From an uncultured Clostridia bacterium (GTDB taxonomy: Bacteria; Bacillota; Clostridia; Oscillospirales; Oscillospiraceae): a DNA stretch of 5,317 nt. The position numbers and the translations under genes are program-made. Numbering within the stretch: position 1 is the stretch's first letter; each line of letters opens with the position of its first letter. The stretch lies in assembly GCA_947167725.1 (NCBI GenBank), contig CAMVJF010000132.1:1-5317 (forward strand), read 5' to 3'. The notes under the pieces are model-generated. The model was not told where the DNA came from, searched no databases, and saw only the letters and a program-made list of their open reading frames with translations. Positions 4,993 through 5,317 of this stretch are shown one piece after another.

Positions 4993-5317
4993 ATGCGTAA
5001 AAAAGCTATCAAAACGCTGGCATTCTCCGTGCTGTTCTGTTTGCTCCTGACCGTTGCCGTTTTCGCGGAAGACGCCGAAATCACCGCAAGCGACGTCAAT
5101 TTCCGTACAGGTCCGGGGACAGAATACGCAATTTATGAGTGCTTGCCAAAGGGTACCGTCGTAACGGTCACCGACCGATCCGACGACGAATGGTACGGCG
5201 TTACATACGGAGATCGATCCGGCTTCATATACTCTCGTTACCTCAAGGTATCCGCTGCCCCGGCCGACGCTCCCGTCGTTGTCGTCGCAGCGGATCCAAC
5301 GCCGGAGCCGCAGAACA
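4993..5317 (+). CDS. Secreted bacterial SH3-domain protein, N-terminal 108 residues (3' truncated by window edge)
   Basis: Starting at the ATG at 4993, the protein has a clear signal peptide: MRKKAIK, a hydrophobic core (about 8-24) and a likely cut after VFA (residue 25). It is followed by one bacterial SH3 (SH3b/SH3_3) domain at about 30-86 with the characteristic VNFRTGPGTEY (35-45), the mid strand GTVVTVTDR (54-62), WYGVTY (67-72) and GFIYSRYLKV (77-86). A Pro/Ala/Val-rich linker (about 88-108, with PTPEPQ) then runs out of the window, so another domain probably follows. Such SH3 domains usually target proteins to peptidoglycan, commonly NlpC/P60 peptidases, amidases or other wall hydrolases; which one cannot be seen. 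AAAGGA lies 13 bases upstream, longer than ideal, but there is no better in-frame start. The 27-base gap suggests an operon with the preceding unknown gene. Confidence 0.9.
   Translation, partial: MRKKAIKTLAFSVLFCLLLTVAVFAEDAEITASDVNFRTGPGTEYAIYECLPKGTVVTVTDRSDDEWYGVTYGDRSGFIYSRYLKVSAAPADAPVVVVAADPTPEPQN

Noticed and set aside
1..5317. CRISPR array, insertion sequence, tRNA, attachment site or toxin-antitoxin pair
   Set aside because: No spaced direct repeats, transposase, terminal inverted repeats, tRNA-like cloverleaf or paired small genes of that type were seen.

Overview
The window most resembles a GC-rich member of the Clostridia, probably of the Oscillospiraceae/Ruminococcaceae type. 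This is inferred from protein style (a DUF1292/YrzB protein, a BofC-like small protein, a class A penicillin-binding protein with a basic cytoplasmic N-terminus), GC-rich coding regions with AT-rich SigA-type promoters, strong GGAGG ribosome binding sites and a TTG start. No species can be named from this sequence alone.

Layout. At the left edge (to 1042, + strand) is the 3' three quarters of gdhA, an NADP-type glutamate dehydrogenase, closed by a very strong intrinsic terminator (1092-1129). Converging on it from the other strand is a 6S RNA gene (about 1386 down to 1174) with its own terminator (1138-1173), so two terminators lie back to back. Upstream of the 6S gene on the - strand are a very acidic DUF1292 protein (1416-1706) with its own consensus-like promoter, and a 111-residue exported or membrane-anchored protein resembling the BofC C-terminal domain (1776-2111). 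A 267-base divergent promoter region (2112-2378) separates these from a + strand bifunctional penicillin-binding protein of the PBP1A class (2379-4517). After a likely terminator (4564-4593) comes a strong promoter with a perfect 14-base palindrome in its spacer. It drives a 93-residue protein of unknown function (4684-4965, TTG start), followed 27 bases later by a secreted SH3-domain protein that runs off the right edge (4993-5317).

How the parts relate. Three products act or probably act at the envelope: PBP1A polymerises and cross-links peptidoglycan, the SH3 protein probably binds cell wall, and the BofC-like protein is exported. The 6S RNA and glutamate dehydrogenase are housekeeping functions of growth control and nitrogen assimilation.

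I see no mobile element, CRISPR array, defence system or obvious new multi-gene system. The least explained parts are the unknown 93-residue protein with its palindromic promoter, and the leader of the BofC-like gene, whose start appears to fold back on its own ribosome binding site.
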